From: Alphaproteobacteria bacterium
Lineage (GTDB): Bacteria > Pseudomonadota > Alphaproteobacteria > RF32 > CAG-239
Length of the DNA stretch: 64,000 nt
Reading direction: 5' to 3'
Assembly (NCBI GenBank): GCA_015062235.1
Contig: SUUZ01000001.1
Coordinates: 62,001 to 126,000, forward strand
Numbering within the stretch: position 1 is the first letter of the stretch; every line of letters begins with the position of its first letter. A program made the position numbers and the translations under genes. Below the pieces are notes generated by a model that was given only the letters and a program-made list of their open reading frames with translations, had not been told where the DNA came from and ran no database searches. Positions 47,579-56,980 of the stretch are shown here, in pieces.

Positions 47579-48669
47579 TGAATAATAATGAATTAAGCAT
47601 ATATATCCATTGGCCTTTTTGCAAAAGTAAATGCCCTTATTGTGATTTTTTTTCGCGTGTTAAGAAAAATATTGACCAAGATGAAATCATTAAGGGCTAT
47701 TTACAACAACTAGAGATATATGCCGATAAACTAAAAAACCGCAATATCATATCTGTATTCTTTGGAGGAGGAACCCCTTCATTAATAAGTCCAAAGAATA
47801 TAGAATTAATTTTGCAAAAAATAGATAAATTATGGTCTTTGACACCTTCGTGCGAAATATCTCTTGAAGCAAACCCTAATACCCAAACCCCTACTCTTTT
47901 TGCTGACTTATCTTTAGCTGGAATCAATCGTTTATCTTTAGGAGTTCAATCTCTTGATGATAAACAACTAAAATTCTTAGGTCGTACTCATAATAGCAAA
48001 CAGGCTTTATCTGCTATAGATGATGTATTAAAAAACTTCAAAAATCATTCCATTGATTTAATATATGCACTACCAGAGCAAGAACTAGAAAATTGGCTTT
48101 CGCAATTATCAAAAATATCTTCTTTAGGAATGAAACATATTTCCTTATACCAACTAACTATTGAAGAAAATACTTTATTTTATCAAAAAGGCATTAAAGC
48201 TCTTGATGAAGAAAAAGCGGCTCAGCTATATCTTATAACCGAAGACTTTTTAAATAGTCAAAAATATCATAAATATGAAGTATCTAACTATGCCAAAACA
48301 AATTTTGAATCTATTCATAACCAAACCTACTGGAAGGGACTTGACTATATAGGTATTGGTGAAACAGCTCATGGAAGGTTAAAGTTAGATAACAAATTTT
48401 ATGCAATAACTAATCCTTTACAATTTGAAGAAATATCAGCTTCTGAAAAAGCCGAAGAACTTATAATCATGGGACTTCGTCTAAAAGAAGGAATTAACAA
48501 AAGTATCTTTAAGCAAATCTGCGGATTAAACTTTGATAATAGTATCAATCAATCATTTAAAAATGATATGATAGAACAAAAGCTTTTAGTTGAAACTTCA
48601 ACTAACCTTAAAGCAACCAAACAAGGATTTTTATTATTAAATTACCTTATTGAAGGATTATGTAATTAA
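47578..48669 (+). CDS. hemW: HemW-like radical SAM protein
   Basis: Radical SAM protein (363 aa) with CKSKCPYC (the CxxxCxxC iron-sulfur motif at residue about 14-21), SVFFGGGTPSLI, EANPN and LSLGVQSLDDKQLKFLGRTH. It lacks the features that define true HemN, so a heme-chaperone HemW role is more likely than coproporphyrinogen oxidase. It overlaps hslU by one base and meets the next gene tail to tail. Confidence 0.9.
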   Translation: MNNNELSIYIHWPFCKSKCPYCDFFSRVKKNIDQDEIIKGYLQQLEIYADKLKNRNIISVFFGGGTPSLISPKNIELILQKIDKLWSLTPSCEISLEANPNTQTPTLFADLSLAGINRLSLGVQSLDDKQLKFLGRTHNSKQALSAIDDVLKNFKNHSIDLIYALPEQELENWLSQLSKISSLGMKHISLYQLTIEENTLFYQKGIKALDEEKAAQLYLITEDFLNSQKYHKYEVSNYAKTNFESIHNQTYWKGLDYIGIGETAHGRLKLDNKFYAITNPLQFEEISASEKAEELIIMGLRLKEGINKSIFKQICGLNFDNSINQSFKNDMIEQKLLVETSTNLKATKQGFLLLNYLIEGLCN

Positions 48670-49568
48670 TCTACAATATTAAAATTTCCATTAACTAATA
48701 ACATTATTAATATTAGAAAAAATAACATTGCAAAACCCGCTTTTTCAGTAAAACCTCCGCTTGCTTTACTGTTACGTGTAAGTAAATATACAAATATCGG
48801 AGCAGTTAAAAGCAATGCAACTACGTAGCCAGGATTTGGCGACAATCTCATAGCCATTGTCTTAGCAGCAATCAATGCCGCAGAAAAACCAACAATAAAA
48901 ATTCCTGTTGCCACAACCTCTTTTGCAAAAATCATTCTCATAGCTAAAGCAACATTAAATTGCTTTTGTTTCAAGAGTAAAAAACAGTTATAAATTCCAG
49001 ATATAAACGTAGATACTACCAAATAATATAAAATATTATCCCAAACATCTTGCCCCATCATTGCAATTTCTTTAGTTGCAACACTCATACCTGCTAGTGC
49101 TAAAATAGCTGGTATCATATAAAAAAATGCATCTCTCGTTATTTTACTTTTCATTACATACCAATAACAAACACAAAAACCAAATAAAGCAAGAAGTAAT
49201 GTTATAAAAACACTTTCATTATATAGCAATTTAACAAAAAGCTGAGGTGTTAATCCCCACCATATAGCTGTTGTAATCAAAACACTCAACACTAATAATC
49301 GAGATGTAACCCCAGCTCCATAACGAGCAGAAGCAAAAAATATATGCGAATCATAAACACCTATAAGTATTCCTTGAACAATTAACAAACTCCAATTACG
49401 CCAATCAGTTTGTAAAGGAACAATTAACAAAAACGGAACAAATATAAGAGCTATACCAAAACCTCGCCAAACCCCAAGCACATAACCATTAAATTTATGC
49501 CTTTGATTCACAAGCGTATAAAGTGCCATAAAAAAACCATATATCAATCCATTAATAACCCAAAGCAT
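48666..49568 (-). CDS. DMT/EamA-like membrane transporter
   Basis: A 300-aa protein with about ten hydrophobic segments spread evenly and a two-fold layout typical of the drug/metabolite transporter superfamily (repeat start near LWVINGLIYGFFMALYTLV and again near residue 145-160). No catalytic motif. Substrate unknown. It ends a few bases into hemW's stop, so the genes are convergent. Confidence 0.72.
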   Translation of the reverse strand: MLWVINGLIYGFFMALYTLVNQRHKFNGYVLGVWRGFGIALIFVPFLLIVPLQTDWRNWSLLIVQGILIGVYDSHIFFASARYGAGVTSRLLVLSVLITTAIWWGLTPQLFVKLLYNESVFITLLLALFGFCVCYWYVMKSKITRDAFFYMIPAILALAGMSVATKEIAMMGQDVWDNILYYLVVSTFISGIYNCFLLLKQKQFNVALAMRMIFAKEVVATGIFIVGFSAALIAAKTMAMRLSPNPGYVVALLLTAPIFVYLLTRNSKASGGFTEKAGFAMLFFLILIMLLVNGNFNIVD

Positions 49569-49648
49569 AGAAAAATCTCCTTTAGTAAAAACAAATATAT
49601 GCTTTGCGATAAAATTTTAAAGGTACAACTGTGTTTTATAAAAAATCA

Positions 49649-50347
49649 TTACATATTCTTTTTATAAAGAGCTTTTCTATCTTTACGAGATTTTGACCAC
49701 AAATTACCCCACCCATTAATTGGTTGAACTTTATACAAAGATTCAAAATTAAAATTACGATTAAAAAATATTGATGTTGTCTTAGTATAGCTATTCATCG
49801 GACAAAAACCATAAAAATCAACTTGCAATAAATTTGCTTTTTTCAAAAAATCAACCGCTTTTACATATTCTTCTGATGTATTAATTCTATCGCTATCATC
49901 AAGAATTATCATTCCACCATCAGCCAATGATTTCACAGCTACTTCCGCACATTGCCACCTTCTTTTACCATCTACCACAATCACATCATATTCATTTTTA
50001 TCTTCAAAAATAGCATTTTCATATATTTCACCTTCATCTCGCCATCTTATATCCAAATTAAGCTCTTTAAATTCACTTTTCCACTTATCAAACCATTTAA
50101 GATTATCTTCAATAGATATAACTTTTTTTGCTCTTCTAGCCCAAAACAAAGATGAATAGCCACAACCAAATTCAAAAATTTCTTTATCGCTATAATCAAA
50201 CTGACTTAAATATTCAATTGCTGGATATGTATACCATGGAATTGGATTGTTATCTTTATCTAAACATACTTTTTCATCAATCGAACGCTCTATACCAAAT
50301 TCTTCACGCCACATATCAATAAAAATCTTAAACTTTTCGCTATACAT
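49649..50347 (-). CDS. SAM-dependent methyltransferase-like protein
   Basis: A 232-aa protein with a class I SAM fold: IFEFGCGYSSLFWA (motif I), KVISIEDNLKWFDKW (motif II acid), YDVIVVDGKRRWQCAEVAVK and GGMIILDDSDR (motif post II/III). Start moved to ATG 50347 after GGGAG; the track start is TTG. The substrate is unknown; its resemblance to glycan or tetratricopeptide-associated methyltransferases of polysaccharide loci is a guess. It stands alone on its strand. Confidence 0.75.
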   Translation of the reverse strand: MYSEKFKIFIDMWREEFGIERSIDEKVCLDKDNNPIPWYTYPAIEYLSQFDYSDKEIFEFGCGYSSLFWARRAKKVISIEDNLKWFDKWKSEFKELNLDIRWRDEGEIYENAIFEDKNEYDVIVVDGKRRWQCAEVAVKSLADGGMIILDDSDRINTSEEYVKAVDFLKKANLLQVDFYGFCPMNSYTKTTSIFFNRNFNFESLYKVQPINGWGNLWSKSRKDRKALYKKNM

Positions 50348-50429
50348 TTCTGCTCCCAAACTAATATTGAAATATCAATTAATAGCCATATATCATAAAA
50401 GTATTCAAAAATAAACAGGAGATTTAATC

Positions 50430-50651
50430 ATGAATAGTTGGATTCGTACAACAGCACTTGTACTAACAATCATCGGCGGCATTAACTGGGGGTTGGTTGG
50501 CTTCTTTGGTTTTGACCTTGTTGCCTATATTTTCGGCCCAATGAGTATCCTAAGCCGTTTAGTCTATGCATTAGTGGGGTTATCTGCCATCACAATGGCA
50601 TTTGCTCCAGCTTGTTCTTTACGCGAAACAGTAAAACATCGTATGAACTAA
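50430..50651 (+). CDS. DUF378 small membrane protein
   Basis: A 73-aa protein with two helices (residues about 5-30 and 41-60) and the IIGGINWGLVGFFGFDLVAY signature of DUF378. AGGAG precedes the ATG. Function of the family is unknown. It ends at a strong terminator. Confidence 0.85.
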   Translation: MNSWIRTTALVLTIIGGINWGLVGFFGFDLVAYIFGPMSILSRLVYALVGLSAITMAFAPACSLRETVKHRMN

Positions 50652-50660
50652 TTATAACTA

Positions 50661-50691
50661 AAGGCTCCGAAACAACGGAGCCTTTTCTCTT
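50661..50691 (+). terminator. Terminator after the DUF378 gene
   Basis: Stem AAGGCTCCG/CGGAGCCTT followed by TTCTCTTT; can serve convergent genes. Confidence 0.88.
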
Positions 50692-51149
50692 TAATCACCA
50701 ACAATTTCTTCTGCTTTTCTTTTTACTTCCCACGGTTTATCAACATTTTCAAAAACCAACCTTCCTACACCAACACCACCAAAACAGACATTACCATAAC
50801 CTAAAATTCGTCCCAATACGGTTTGTTCTACTTCAATACCTTCAATCTTCAAATTTTTTATTTCATCACTATCAATACTTATAATGCCTTTTCTTACAAC
50901 AACACGTTTATTGGTTACAGCCATTTCTCTGGTCCACAATTTTAAAAATTCATAAATTCCCCAACCTGCAGAAAAAACAACCAACCAAAAAAAGTCACTC
51001 TTATTATAACTTCCTGGAGTAATATAGTAAATCCACAACAATAACGACACAAATAGGATCCCAAATGCATATAAATAATTAATCCAATGAAGTCTCACCC
51101 ATAGCTCTATTTTTTCATCACTCTGTAATGTTCCCTTAACATATGACAT
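50691..51149 (-). CDS. PH-domain (bPH2/YdbT-like) membrane protein
   Basis: A 152-aa protein with two N-terminal helices (about 24-42 and 51-70) and a C-terminal bacterial PH domain (MAVTNKRVVVRKGIISIDSD, LGRILGYGNVCFGG). Family members are of unclear envelope-related function. It abuts recX without a gap. Confidence 0.82.
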   Translation of the reverse strand: MSYVKGTLQSDEKIELWVRLHWINYLYAFGILFVSLLLWIYYITPGSYNKSDFFWLVVFSAGWGIYEFLKLWTREMAVTNKRVVVRKGIISIDSDEIKNLKIEGIEVEQTVLGRILGYGNVCFGGVGVGRLVFENVDKPWEVKRKAEEIVGD

Positions 51150-51695
51150 TTATTCTTCCTCCATATCTAAAACTTTTATTGCTATATCATAATCAAATCC
51201 AGCTCTTACCAATATCGCCAAATCTTTACTTCTACGTTCTTTACGAATATCAATACTCTGACAATAGGGTCCAATTTTTTTCTTACGAGCCAACTTTAAT
51301 GCAGATTCTAATGGATCAAATTCTTGCTCACTCAATAAATTATCTACCAAATGTTCATCTATTCCTTTTTCTTTTAATTTTCCTGAGATATAACGAGGTG
51401 ACTTTCCTGCCGCCAAATAAGCTCTAATTTTCATTTCGGCAAATCGTTCATCATCAACATATTTTAATTCAACAAAGTTTGCTAACAAATTATCTAACCA
51501 AATATACGCTTCATGCCTATCAAAATTTTTATCATAATAAGCATAAGCATCGATTCGTTTTTTTAATACATTACGCAAATTTGCTTCAGATGTCTCAAAT
51601 CGCTTTAAATAATACAAAGCAATATTCTTAAGCCGTTGCTGTGTCATCTTTCTTGGAATTTTTTTAACGCATTCTTTTTTATTTTCTGACAACAC
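51150..51695 (-). CDS. recX: RecX-type recombination regulator
   Basis: RecX inhibits or modulates RecA. The alphaproteobacterial pattern is visible (KKIPRKMTQQRLKNIALYYL, RFETSEANLRNVLKKR) followed by three-helix repeats and FVELKYVDDERFAEMKIRAY. The ORF-track start at 51824 gives a non-RecX 42-residue extension that would overlap hslO; GTG 51698 or TTG 51695 is more probable. RecA is not in the window. Confidence 0.82.
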   Translation of the reverse strand: MLSENKKECVKKIPRKMTQQRLKNIALYYLKRFETSEANLRNVLKKRIDAYAYYDKNFDRHEAYIWLDNLLANFVELKYVDDERFAEMKIRAYLAAGKSPRYISGKLKEKGIDEHLVDNLLSEQEFDPLESALKLARKKKIGPYCQSIDIRKERRSKDLAILVRAGFDYDIAIKVLDMEEE

Positions 51696-51764
51696 TTGAA
51701 AAATCTCTCTTTTTAGATTATAGGATAAATAAAGTTTAGAATAGTATACTAAGGAATTTATATA

Positions 51765-52682
51765 ATGCCCAACAAAAATTTTGATAACTGTGTATCTTTT
51801 TTTATTGATAATGGTGCTTTTCAAGGACGTTTAATAAGATTAAATGAGGTTCTTAACACTATAATCAATAAACATTCTTATCCTCTTCCTGTATCTGGAG
51901 TTGTTGCAGAATGTACTGTTCTTGCAGCAATGCTAGCTAGCACCTTAAAATATGACGGTCTTTTCACACTCCAAACTCAAAGTAATGGTCCTGTTCCCAT
52001 GATTGTGGTAGATGTTACTTCCGAAGGAAAAATTAGAGCATGCTCACGCTTTGATGAAGAACGCCTCAATGCAGGACAAAAACTACGTAAAACACTAGGT
52101 GAAATAGAACCTTCCCCCCACCTAATGGGAGGTGGTCATCTAGCTTTTACTGTAGATCAAGGTAAAAACACTGATTTATATCAAGGTATTGTTGATCTTC
52201 AAGGCAAAACGTTAGCAGAATGTGCTTTACGTTATTTCAAGCAATCCGAACAAATTGAAACAGGATTAAAACTTTTCTTAAAAGCTCCTCATGGTGAAAG
52301 CCAATCTTGGCTTGCTGCTGGAATAATGCTTCAAAAAATGCCAACAAAAGGTGGAATAGAAATCGATGAAGAAGCAGCAAAAGAAGCTTGGAATGAGGCC
52401 AACATATTTATGGAAAGTTTATCAGAAGATGAGGTATTTAATTCTGAACTGTCATCCGAGGAAATATTGCACCGCCTATTTCACAACAACAATCTCAATG
52501 TTTCTCAAACCAAAGAATATTCTTTTGGTTGCCGTTGCAGCAAAGACAAACTCTTTGATACTCTAAGCACATTTTCTCAAGATGATATAAAATCTATGGT
52601 AGAAAATGGCAAAATTACAGCCACCTGCCATTTTTGTTCAGAATGCTATAATTTTGATGCTAGTGAATTGATAAAGCAATAG
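51765..52682 (+). CDS. hslO: Redox-regulated chaperone Hsp33
   Basis: A 305-aa holdase chaperone activated by oxidation. N-terminal domain with GAFQGRLIRLNEVLNTII and PVSGVVAECTVLAAMLAS; the C-terminal zinc/redox switch is CRC (about 264) then CHFCSEC (about 289), close to the CxC...CxxC pattern. It is divergent from recX, from whose gene about 70 bp separates it. Confidence 0.93.
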   Translation: MPNKNFDNCVSFFIDNGAFQGRLIRLNEVLNTIINKHSYPLPVSGVVAECTVLAAMLASTLKYDGLFTLQTQSNGPVPMIVVDVTSEGKIRACSRFDEERLNAGQKLRKTLGEIEPSPHLMGGGHLAFTVDQGKNTDLYQGIVDLQGKTLAECALRYFKQSEQIETGLKLFLKAPHGESQSWLAAGIMLQKMPTKGGIEIDEEAAKEAWNEANIFMESLSEDEVFNSELSSEEILHRLFHNNNLNVSQTKEYSFGCRCSKDKLFDTLSTFSQDDIKSMVENGKITATCHFCSECYNFDASELIKQ

Positions 52683-52717
52683 ATTAACTAGTTTTTAATC
52701 TATTATGTTTTACACTG

Positions 52718-52754
52718 CAAACAGCTATGGCAAACATGGCTGTTTGTTTTATTT
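52718..52754 (+). terminator. Terminator after hslO
   Basis: A 12-bp stem CAAACAGCTATG/CATGGCTGTTTG (one G-T pair) followed by TTTTATTT. Confidence 0.82.
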
Positions 52755-52771
52755 AATATAGGCATAAAACG

Positions 52772-53389
52772 ATGACATCAACAACAAAAATTTTATCAAT
52801 TATAGGTTTAAGCTTTGCCCTTAGTGCGTGTGGTACGTTATTTGGTCATAATGAAGATATTCCACGTTATAGCGAGCCTCGTTTTCAAACAGAAAAACCT
52901 ATTGAACTAAAAGTTAACAAAGTGGAAATTGTTTCTGAATTTACTCCAAGTTTTACCCGTCCAAATGTTGAACATTTATTCCCTATATCTATAGAAAAAA
53001 CTGCTAAGTTATGGGCACAAGACCGCTTAAAAGCTAGCGATTTTTCTTCTTCTAAAATTGCCGAGGTAACAATAAAAGATGCATCAGTTACCGAAGAATT
53101 AGAAGAAGCAAGCCAGATATTCGAACGCGACAAAGTTAAATATTCAGCACGTTTAGTTGTTAATGTAAAGGTTTCTGATCCTAATAGTCTTGCTCAAGCA
53201 TCAACAGAAGTAGAAGCTTGGCGTAGCCTAACAATACCTGCAGATACAGATATTGCTTCCAAAGAAGTTTACTGGAATGGCATGGTAAAAAAACTATTTG
53301 ATGACTTTAACGACAGAATGACATCAAACATATATCAATACTTAAATGCCTTCATCGTAAATCAAGAAATAGTTCCGACATATTACTAA
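52772..53389 (+). CDS. Lipoprotein of unknown function, 205 aa
   Basis: A lipoprotein with signal peptide and lipobox LSAC at residues 16-20. The mature part is soluble alpha/beta with acidic residues; the C-terminal region (VYWNGMVKKLFDDFNDRMTS) resembles small outer-membrane lipoproteins. Family not recognised. Terminates convergently against apaG. Confidence 0.8.
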   Translation: MTSTTKILSIIGLSFALSACGTLFGHNEDIPRYSEPRFQTEKPIELKVNKVEIVSEFTPSFTRPNVEHLFPISIEKTAKLWAQDRLKASDFSSSKIAEVTIKDASVTEELEEASQIFERDKVKYSARLVVNVKVSDPNSLAQASTEVEAWRSLTIPADTDIASKEVYWNGMVKKLFDDFNDRMTSNIYQYLNAFIVNQEIVPTYY

Positions 53390-53793
53390 TTTAAAATCTT
53401 AGATGCAGCTATGTTCCGTGCCGACAAACTAAAAGTCGGCACTTTTATATTACGACTTTTTCCATCAGACTGGACCTTACAAGAGCCATAAAATACTGCA
53501 TTTTTTGCCTGTAATGGAGCATAGGAAGTATATTCAAAATACTCTCCAGGATCTAATTCTGGCAATTCACCTTTAAATCCCGTTGAACAATCATTAAATC
53601 GATTCCCTTTATCGTCAGTAATATTCCAATCTTTACCAACTAAACGAATTCTTTTTGCTGTATTATTCTCAATGCATAGGTAATATCCCCACATATACCT
53701 ATTTTCAGCCTCTTCATCAACTAAAACTGGACCAGCCGAAACTACGATTCCATCTGTTTGAAGTGTTACCAAATCGTCAGTTGCACTCACTTT
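53386..53793 (-). CDS. apaG: ApaG/DUF525 protein
   Basis: A 135-aa ApaG with RYMWGYYLCIENNTAKRIRL, GKDWNITDDKGN, and GEYFEYTSYAPLQ, the ApaG fibronectin-like fold. The start is taken as GTG 53793 with AAGGTG upstream, since the track's 53841 start gives a 16-aa extension without a ribosome site. Function of ApaG is not settled (cobalt resistance and pyrophosphate links). Confidence 0.8.
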   Translation of the reverse strand, partial: KVSATDDLVTLQTDGIVVSAGPVLVDEEAENRYMWGYYLCIENNTAKRIRLVGKDWNITDDKGNRFNDCSTGFKGELPELDPGEYFEYTSYAPLQAKNAVFYGSCKVQSDGKSRNIKVPTFSLSARNIAASKILN

Positions 53794-53894
53794 TACATCA
53801 CCTTCAACAAAAATTAACTTTATGTTAAGGATTATCATCACTATACGATATCAAAGCAAGCGACAATAAACTTATCCCCAAAGTTATACGCAAT

Positions 53895-53932
53895 AAAAAA
53901 AACGACCTTCAATAAGCAAGATCGTTTTTTCC
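53895..53932 (-). terminator. Terminator after carD
   Basis: AAAAAACGA/TCGTTTTTT stem with a partly unpaired middle, just after the carD stop on the minus strand. Confidence 0.75.
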
Positions 53933-53949
53933 ATTCCGTTAAATCGATT

Positions 53950-54456
53950 CTATTTTGCTAAGACATCAAGAATTTTTTTAGTAGCATCTGCTGTCGATAT
54001 ATTTTCAAAAACAGCATATTCATTAGATAATCGGTCTAATGCTTGTTCATAGATTTGTCTTTCGCTATAGGATTGCTCAGCCAAATTTTCATTACGATGC
54101 AAATCACGAATAACTTCTGCAATAGCAACAGGATCTCCAGAATTTATCTTGTTCTCATATTCCTGAGCCCTTCTAGACCACATAACTTTCTTAACTTTAG
54201 CTTTGCCTTTCAAAGTAGTTAATGCATCACCAATAGTAGCCGCATTAGAAATTTTGCGCAAACCAGTAGTTTCAGCCTTAGCCATAGGAATACGAAGCGT
54301 CATTTTGTCTTTATCAAAATTAACAACAATCAACTCCAACTCTGTTCCAGCAATAGTCTGCTTAGTTACATCTGAAACCTTACCCACTCCATGAGCAGGA
54401 TACACAACGTATTCTCCAGTAACATACGGATTATGTACAGCTATTTTTTTATTCAT
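53950..54456 (-). CDS. carD: CarD-family RNA polymerase-binding regulator
   Basis: A 168-aa CarD-type transcription factor that binds RNAP beta and upstream DNA and stabilises open complexes. GEYVVYPAHGVGKVSDVTKQ is the N-terminal RID; the C-terminal helical domain contains KVMWSRRAQEYENKI. One of the alphaproteobacterial type genes of the window. The start ATG 54456 is kept. Confidence 0.93.
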   Translation of the reverse strand: MNKKIAVHNPYVTGEYVVYPAHGVGKVSDVTKQTIAGTELELIVVNFDKDKMTLRIPMAKAETTGLRKISNAATIGDALTTLKGKAKVKKVMWSRRAQEYENKINSGDPVAIAEVIRDLHRNENLAEQSYSERQIYEQALDRLSNEYAVFENISTADATKKILDVLAK

Positions 54457-54533
54457 ATTAACCTGCCTATTATTAAATTATTTAGGTTGTATTTTCCCAT
54501 TGGGAATGTTAACATACCACAAAATTGAGTTTA

Positions 54534-54562
54534 AATCTAGTCAAAAAAACACATTTTGTCAA
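54534..54562 (-). promoter_or_regulatory. carD promoter
   Basis: Minus-strand TTGACA (+ 54557-54562) and TAGATT (54534-54539), 17-bp spacing. The -35 box lies in a tandem repeat. Confidence 0.55.
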
Positions 54563-54575
54563 AAAAACATATTTT
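54540..54575. repeat. Tandem 18-bp repeat upstream of carD
   Basis: GTCAAAAAAACACATTTT and GTCAAAAAAACATATTTT in tandem, one mismatch. Each copy carries a TTGAC on the minus strand. Confidence 0.8.
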
Positions 54576-54658
54576 AACTCAATATTAAAAAAACAAACAA
54601 TATAATTATATTGCAATATTAGGGTATTGACACCATAATAACATTAAAGAGAAACATA

Positions 54659-56386
54659 ATGGCTTACAAAATAAGATTAGTTCTAGCAGCAATGCTTTTC
54701 TTAAATAGTCTAGCTTTTGCGTCTGTAACCCCAGAATACGCAACCAATACTTATACAGAACACAATCTTAGTCGTTCTGAAAAAAAATGTATTGAAGAAG
54801 GATATAAAATCACATACGCTAACTGCTCTAATCAAACAGCTCCAGCCGATCGTTGTCCATACCACGATGCCTATTATCGCAGTTGTTCTCAAGAACAATG
54901 GTGCCGTAACAACAATTTTACCAATCTGGCACAAGACTGCAAACTGCCAACATACCCCATAAAAATATGTGATAACAAATATCCAATGTATCGTGCTTGC
55001 CAAAGTAACATTGAAAAAGCTTGTGTTGAATCAGGTTTTACACACCAAAGCAAATGTCAACTCACAGATGTGCGTTGCCCATACGATACAGACTATGGCA
55101 AATGTTGTGATAATTGCCCTTCTTTTTCCAATACAATTGACAATATACCTGAAGGATATATTGCAGATGGTCCAACATGCACTACATGTGAAGGTCTTGT
55201 AAAAACCAATATCATTGAAGCTAAATGTGATGGTTTTATCGAATGTAAATTTGGTCCTTTATCAGAACAAACACCGTCATGTCTCAAAGGAACTAAAACA
55301 CTGTATAGCGCTTGCAAAACGGTTGAAATGACATGTAAAGAAAAAGGTTATTTATATAACTCTTGCTCACCAACAGAAGATCCTGAACAATGTCCAGAAT
55401 TTAACAAATTAAACAAGTGCCACACCAACTGCCTTAAAGTTGCTCAAGAATTATTTCCTAATTCGGAGATTATTAATCAAGATGCCACTGATCCTAAAAT
55501 AGATATATACAAAAATGACCTACGTTCTCTTTATGGTAGGCTTTCTAGTGCATGCATATCTAACGAGCGTCCTGAAATAACTCTAAATATTAACAACGAA
55601 AATCTTGCATTATATTCTAACTTATTTGAAAAGAATATTAGTAATATAAACTTTATTCTAAATTTCGAAACAAACGCTGTATTACCAGCTAATGGAACAT
55701 TTGAAAACGTTCGTATAAAAATTACAGGCAACGCCCCTGATTGTCCACTTAAAGGTGGTGAAATAAACGTAAAAGGAACATTCAGTTTAATTGGTGCTTC
55801 AAATATTTGTAGCAACATAAACATTGCTGATTCTTCTAAATTTATCACTACTGGTAATGTCACTGGCAATGTTGATGTTGGTAAAGATTCATCTCTTGGT
55901 ATTAAGGGTAATCTTATAGGTTCGCTAAAAAGCAAATCTTACGCAGAAATAATAATAAAGGGCATTCTTAAATTTAAAGACAATGCCAACAATTCTGCAG
56001 ATCATGAAAGTATTGTTTTTGGTTGCAATAGCCGTTCTAAAATATTAGGAGGCATCATTGCTGAAACAGCAAACGTTGTTGTGAAACAAAGAGCTCTTAT
56101 TGATTTACCATATATAAAAATGATATCAACAAGCAATAATCCCGATTTACCTAATACTTTAAGTAGTATTCACCTTCAAAAATATTCTAAATTGTTAACA
56201 GTATATGATAATGCCGAATATCCTCTAATTGATAACAACGATATTAGCTGTGATGATAAATATCTCGTACATTTAGGTTCTGCTGTAGAAGCTCAAAATC
56301 AAGAGCTTTCTTTTGAACCTTCTCAACTATTAGAAGACAAATGGCAATGTCGTACTTTAACTCGTCAACAAACAGAATGTAACTAG
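54659..56386 (+). CDS. Large secreted cysteine-rich protein with beta-helix-like half
   Basis: A 575-aa exported protein. Signal peptide residues 1-21 (MLFLNSLAFA-S). The N-terminal about 230 residues consist of a repeated cysteine module, e.g. CIEEGYKITYANC..CPYHDAYYRSC, CPYDTDYGKCC and CPEFNKLNKC, apparently a series of small disulfide-bonded knots. From about 270 to 500 the sequence is a chain of short beta strands (NIADSSKFITTGNVTGNVDV, GIKGNLIGSLKSKSYAEIII) as in right-handed beta-helices. A surface structural or adhesin-like role is inference. The cysteine module resembles that in the 30.9-kb protein. Confidence 0.8.
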   Translation: MAYKIRLVLAAMLFLNSLAFASVTPEYATNTYTEHNLSRSEKKCIEEGYKITYANCSNQTAPADRCPYHDAYYRSCSQEQWCRNNNFTNLAQDCKLPTYPIKICDNKYPMYRACQSNIEKACVESGFTHQSKCQLTDVRCPYDTDYGKCCDNCPSFSNTIDNIPEGYIADGPTCTTCEGLVKTNIIEAKCDGFIECKFGPLSEQTPSCLKGTKTLYSACKTVEMTCKEKGYLYNSCSPTEDPEQCPEFNKLNKCHTNCLKVAQELFPNSEIINQDATDPKIDIYKNDLRSLYGRLSSACISNERPEITLNINNENLALYSNLFEKNISNINFILNFETNAVLPANGTFENVRIKITGNAPDCPLKGGEINVKGTFSLIGASNICSNINIADSSKFITTGNVTGNVDVGKDSSLGIKGNLIGSLKSKSYAEIIIKGILKFKDNANNSADHESIVFGCNSRSKILGGIIAETANVVVKQRALIDLPYIKMISTSNNPDLPNTLSSIHLQKYSKLLTVYDNAEYPLIDNNDISCDDKYLVHLGSAVEAQNQELSFEPSQLLEDKWQCRTLTRQQTECN

Positions 56387-56847
56387 TTATTTACATTTGG
56401 TGAATAAATAGTTTGTGGTTCTGCGGAATTATTCATAAGCATAAAATCCTGCTCAGGATATGACTGTATATCGTACACACGTCCATTTGCCTCTAATAAG
56501 GTATTTCTAAATTGTTTGCCTAATTCAGCATCTTCCTGTGGTAAATTAGCTGTTTGCCCAGAAGACACATTTATATTGTTGGATGATATATGTTCTTTGT
56601 CATTAACTACATCTTCTTTTTGAGTATCATTTTGTCCTGACAATTGTTTGGCATTATCACTAACATTAGGCAATGGATTACCTAAAGGATTTTCTTCATT
56701 ATTAGGCTGTTCTATCACAAATACATCTTTTCCACCATCAGGAGTATTAGCTGCTCCATATACCTCTGTAGGTCCTACATCCTGAGCCAATACATAATTA
56801 AATCCTGTTATCATCAAACCAATTAAAAGAAATAGCAATTTTCTCAT
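56383..56847 (-). CDS. Exported protein of unknown function, 154 aa
   Basis: A 154-aa protein with signal peptide (LLFLLIGLMITGFNYVLA-Q) and a low-complexity asparagine/glutamate-rich mature part. Start is ATG 56847, 5 bp after a strong AGGAGGTC; the track start at 56862 lacks one. Overlaps the end of the preceding gene by 4 bp (convergent). Family not recognised. Confidence 0.72.
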   Translation of the reverse strand: MRKLLFLLIGLMITGFNYVLAQDVGPTEVYGAANTPDGGKDVFVIEQPNNEENPLGNPLPNVSDNAKQLSGQNDTQKEDVVNDKEHISSNNINVSSGQTANLPQEDAELGKQFRNTLLEANGRVYDIQSYPEQDFMLMNNSAEPQTIYSPNVNN

Positions 56848-56980
56848 AAGACCTCCTATCACACCTAAGTTAATATTGATATAAGCCTTTGGATAGCATT
56901 AACAACCAAAATCTCAAAAAAATTTAATATTTATTAAGTAAAATTATGCTATAATGAATTCGTATAGGAGGAGATATATT

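Noticed and set aside
51698-51824. N-terminal extension of recX from 51824
   Set aside because: Not RecX-like, overlaps the hslO start, no ribosome site.
54558-54575. CRISPR-like repeat
   Set aside because: Only two adjacent copies without spacers; a simple tandem repeat in a promoter.
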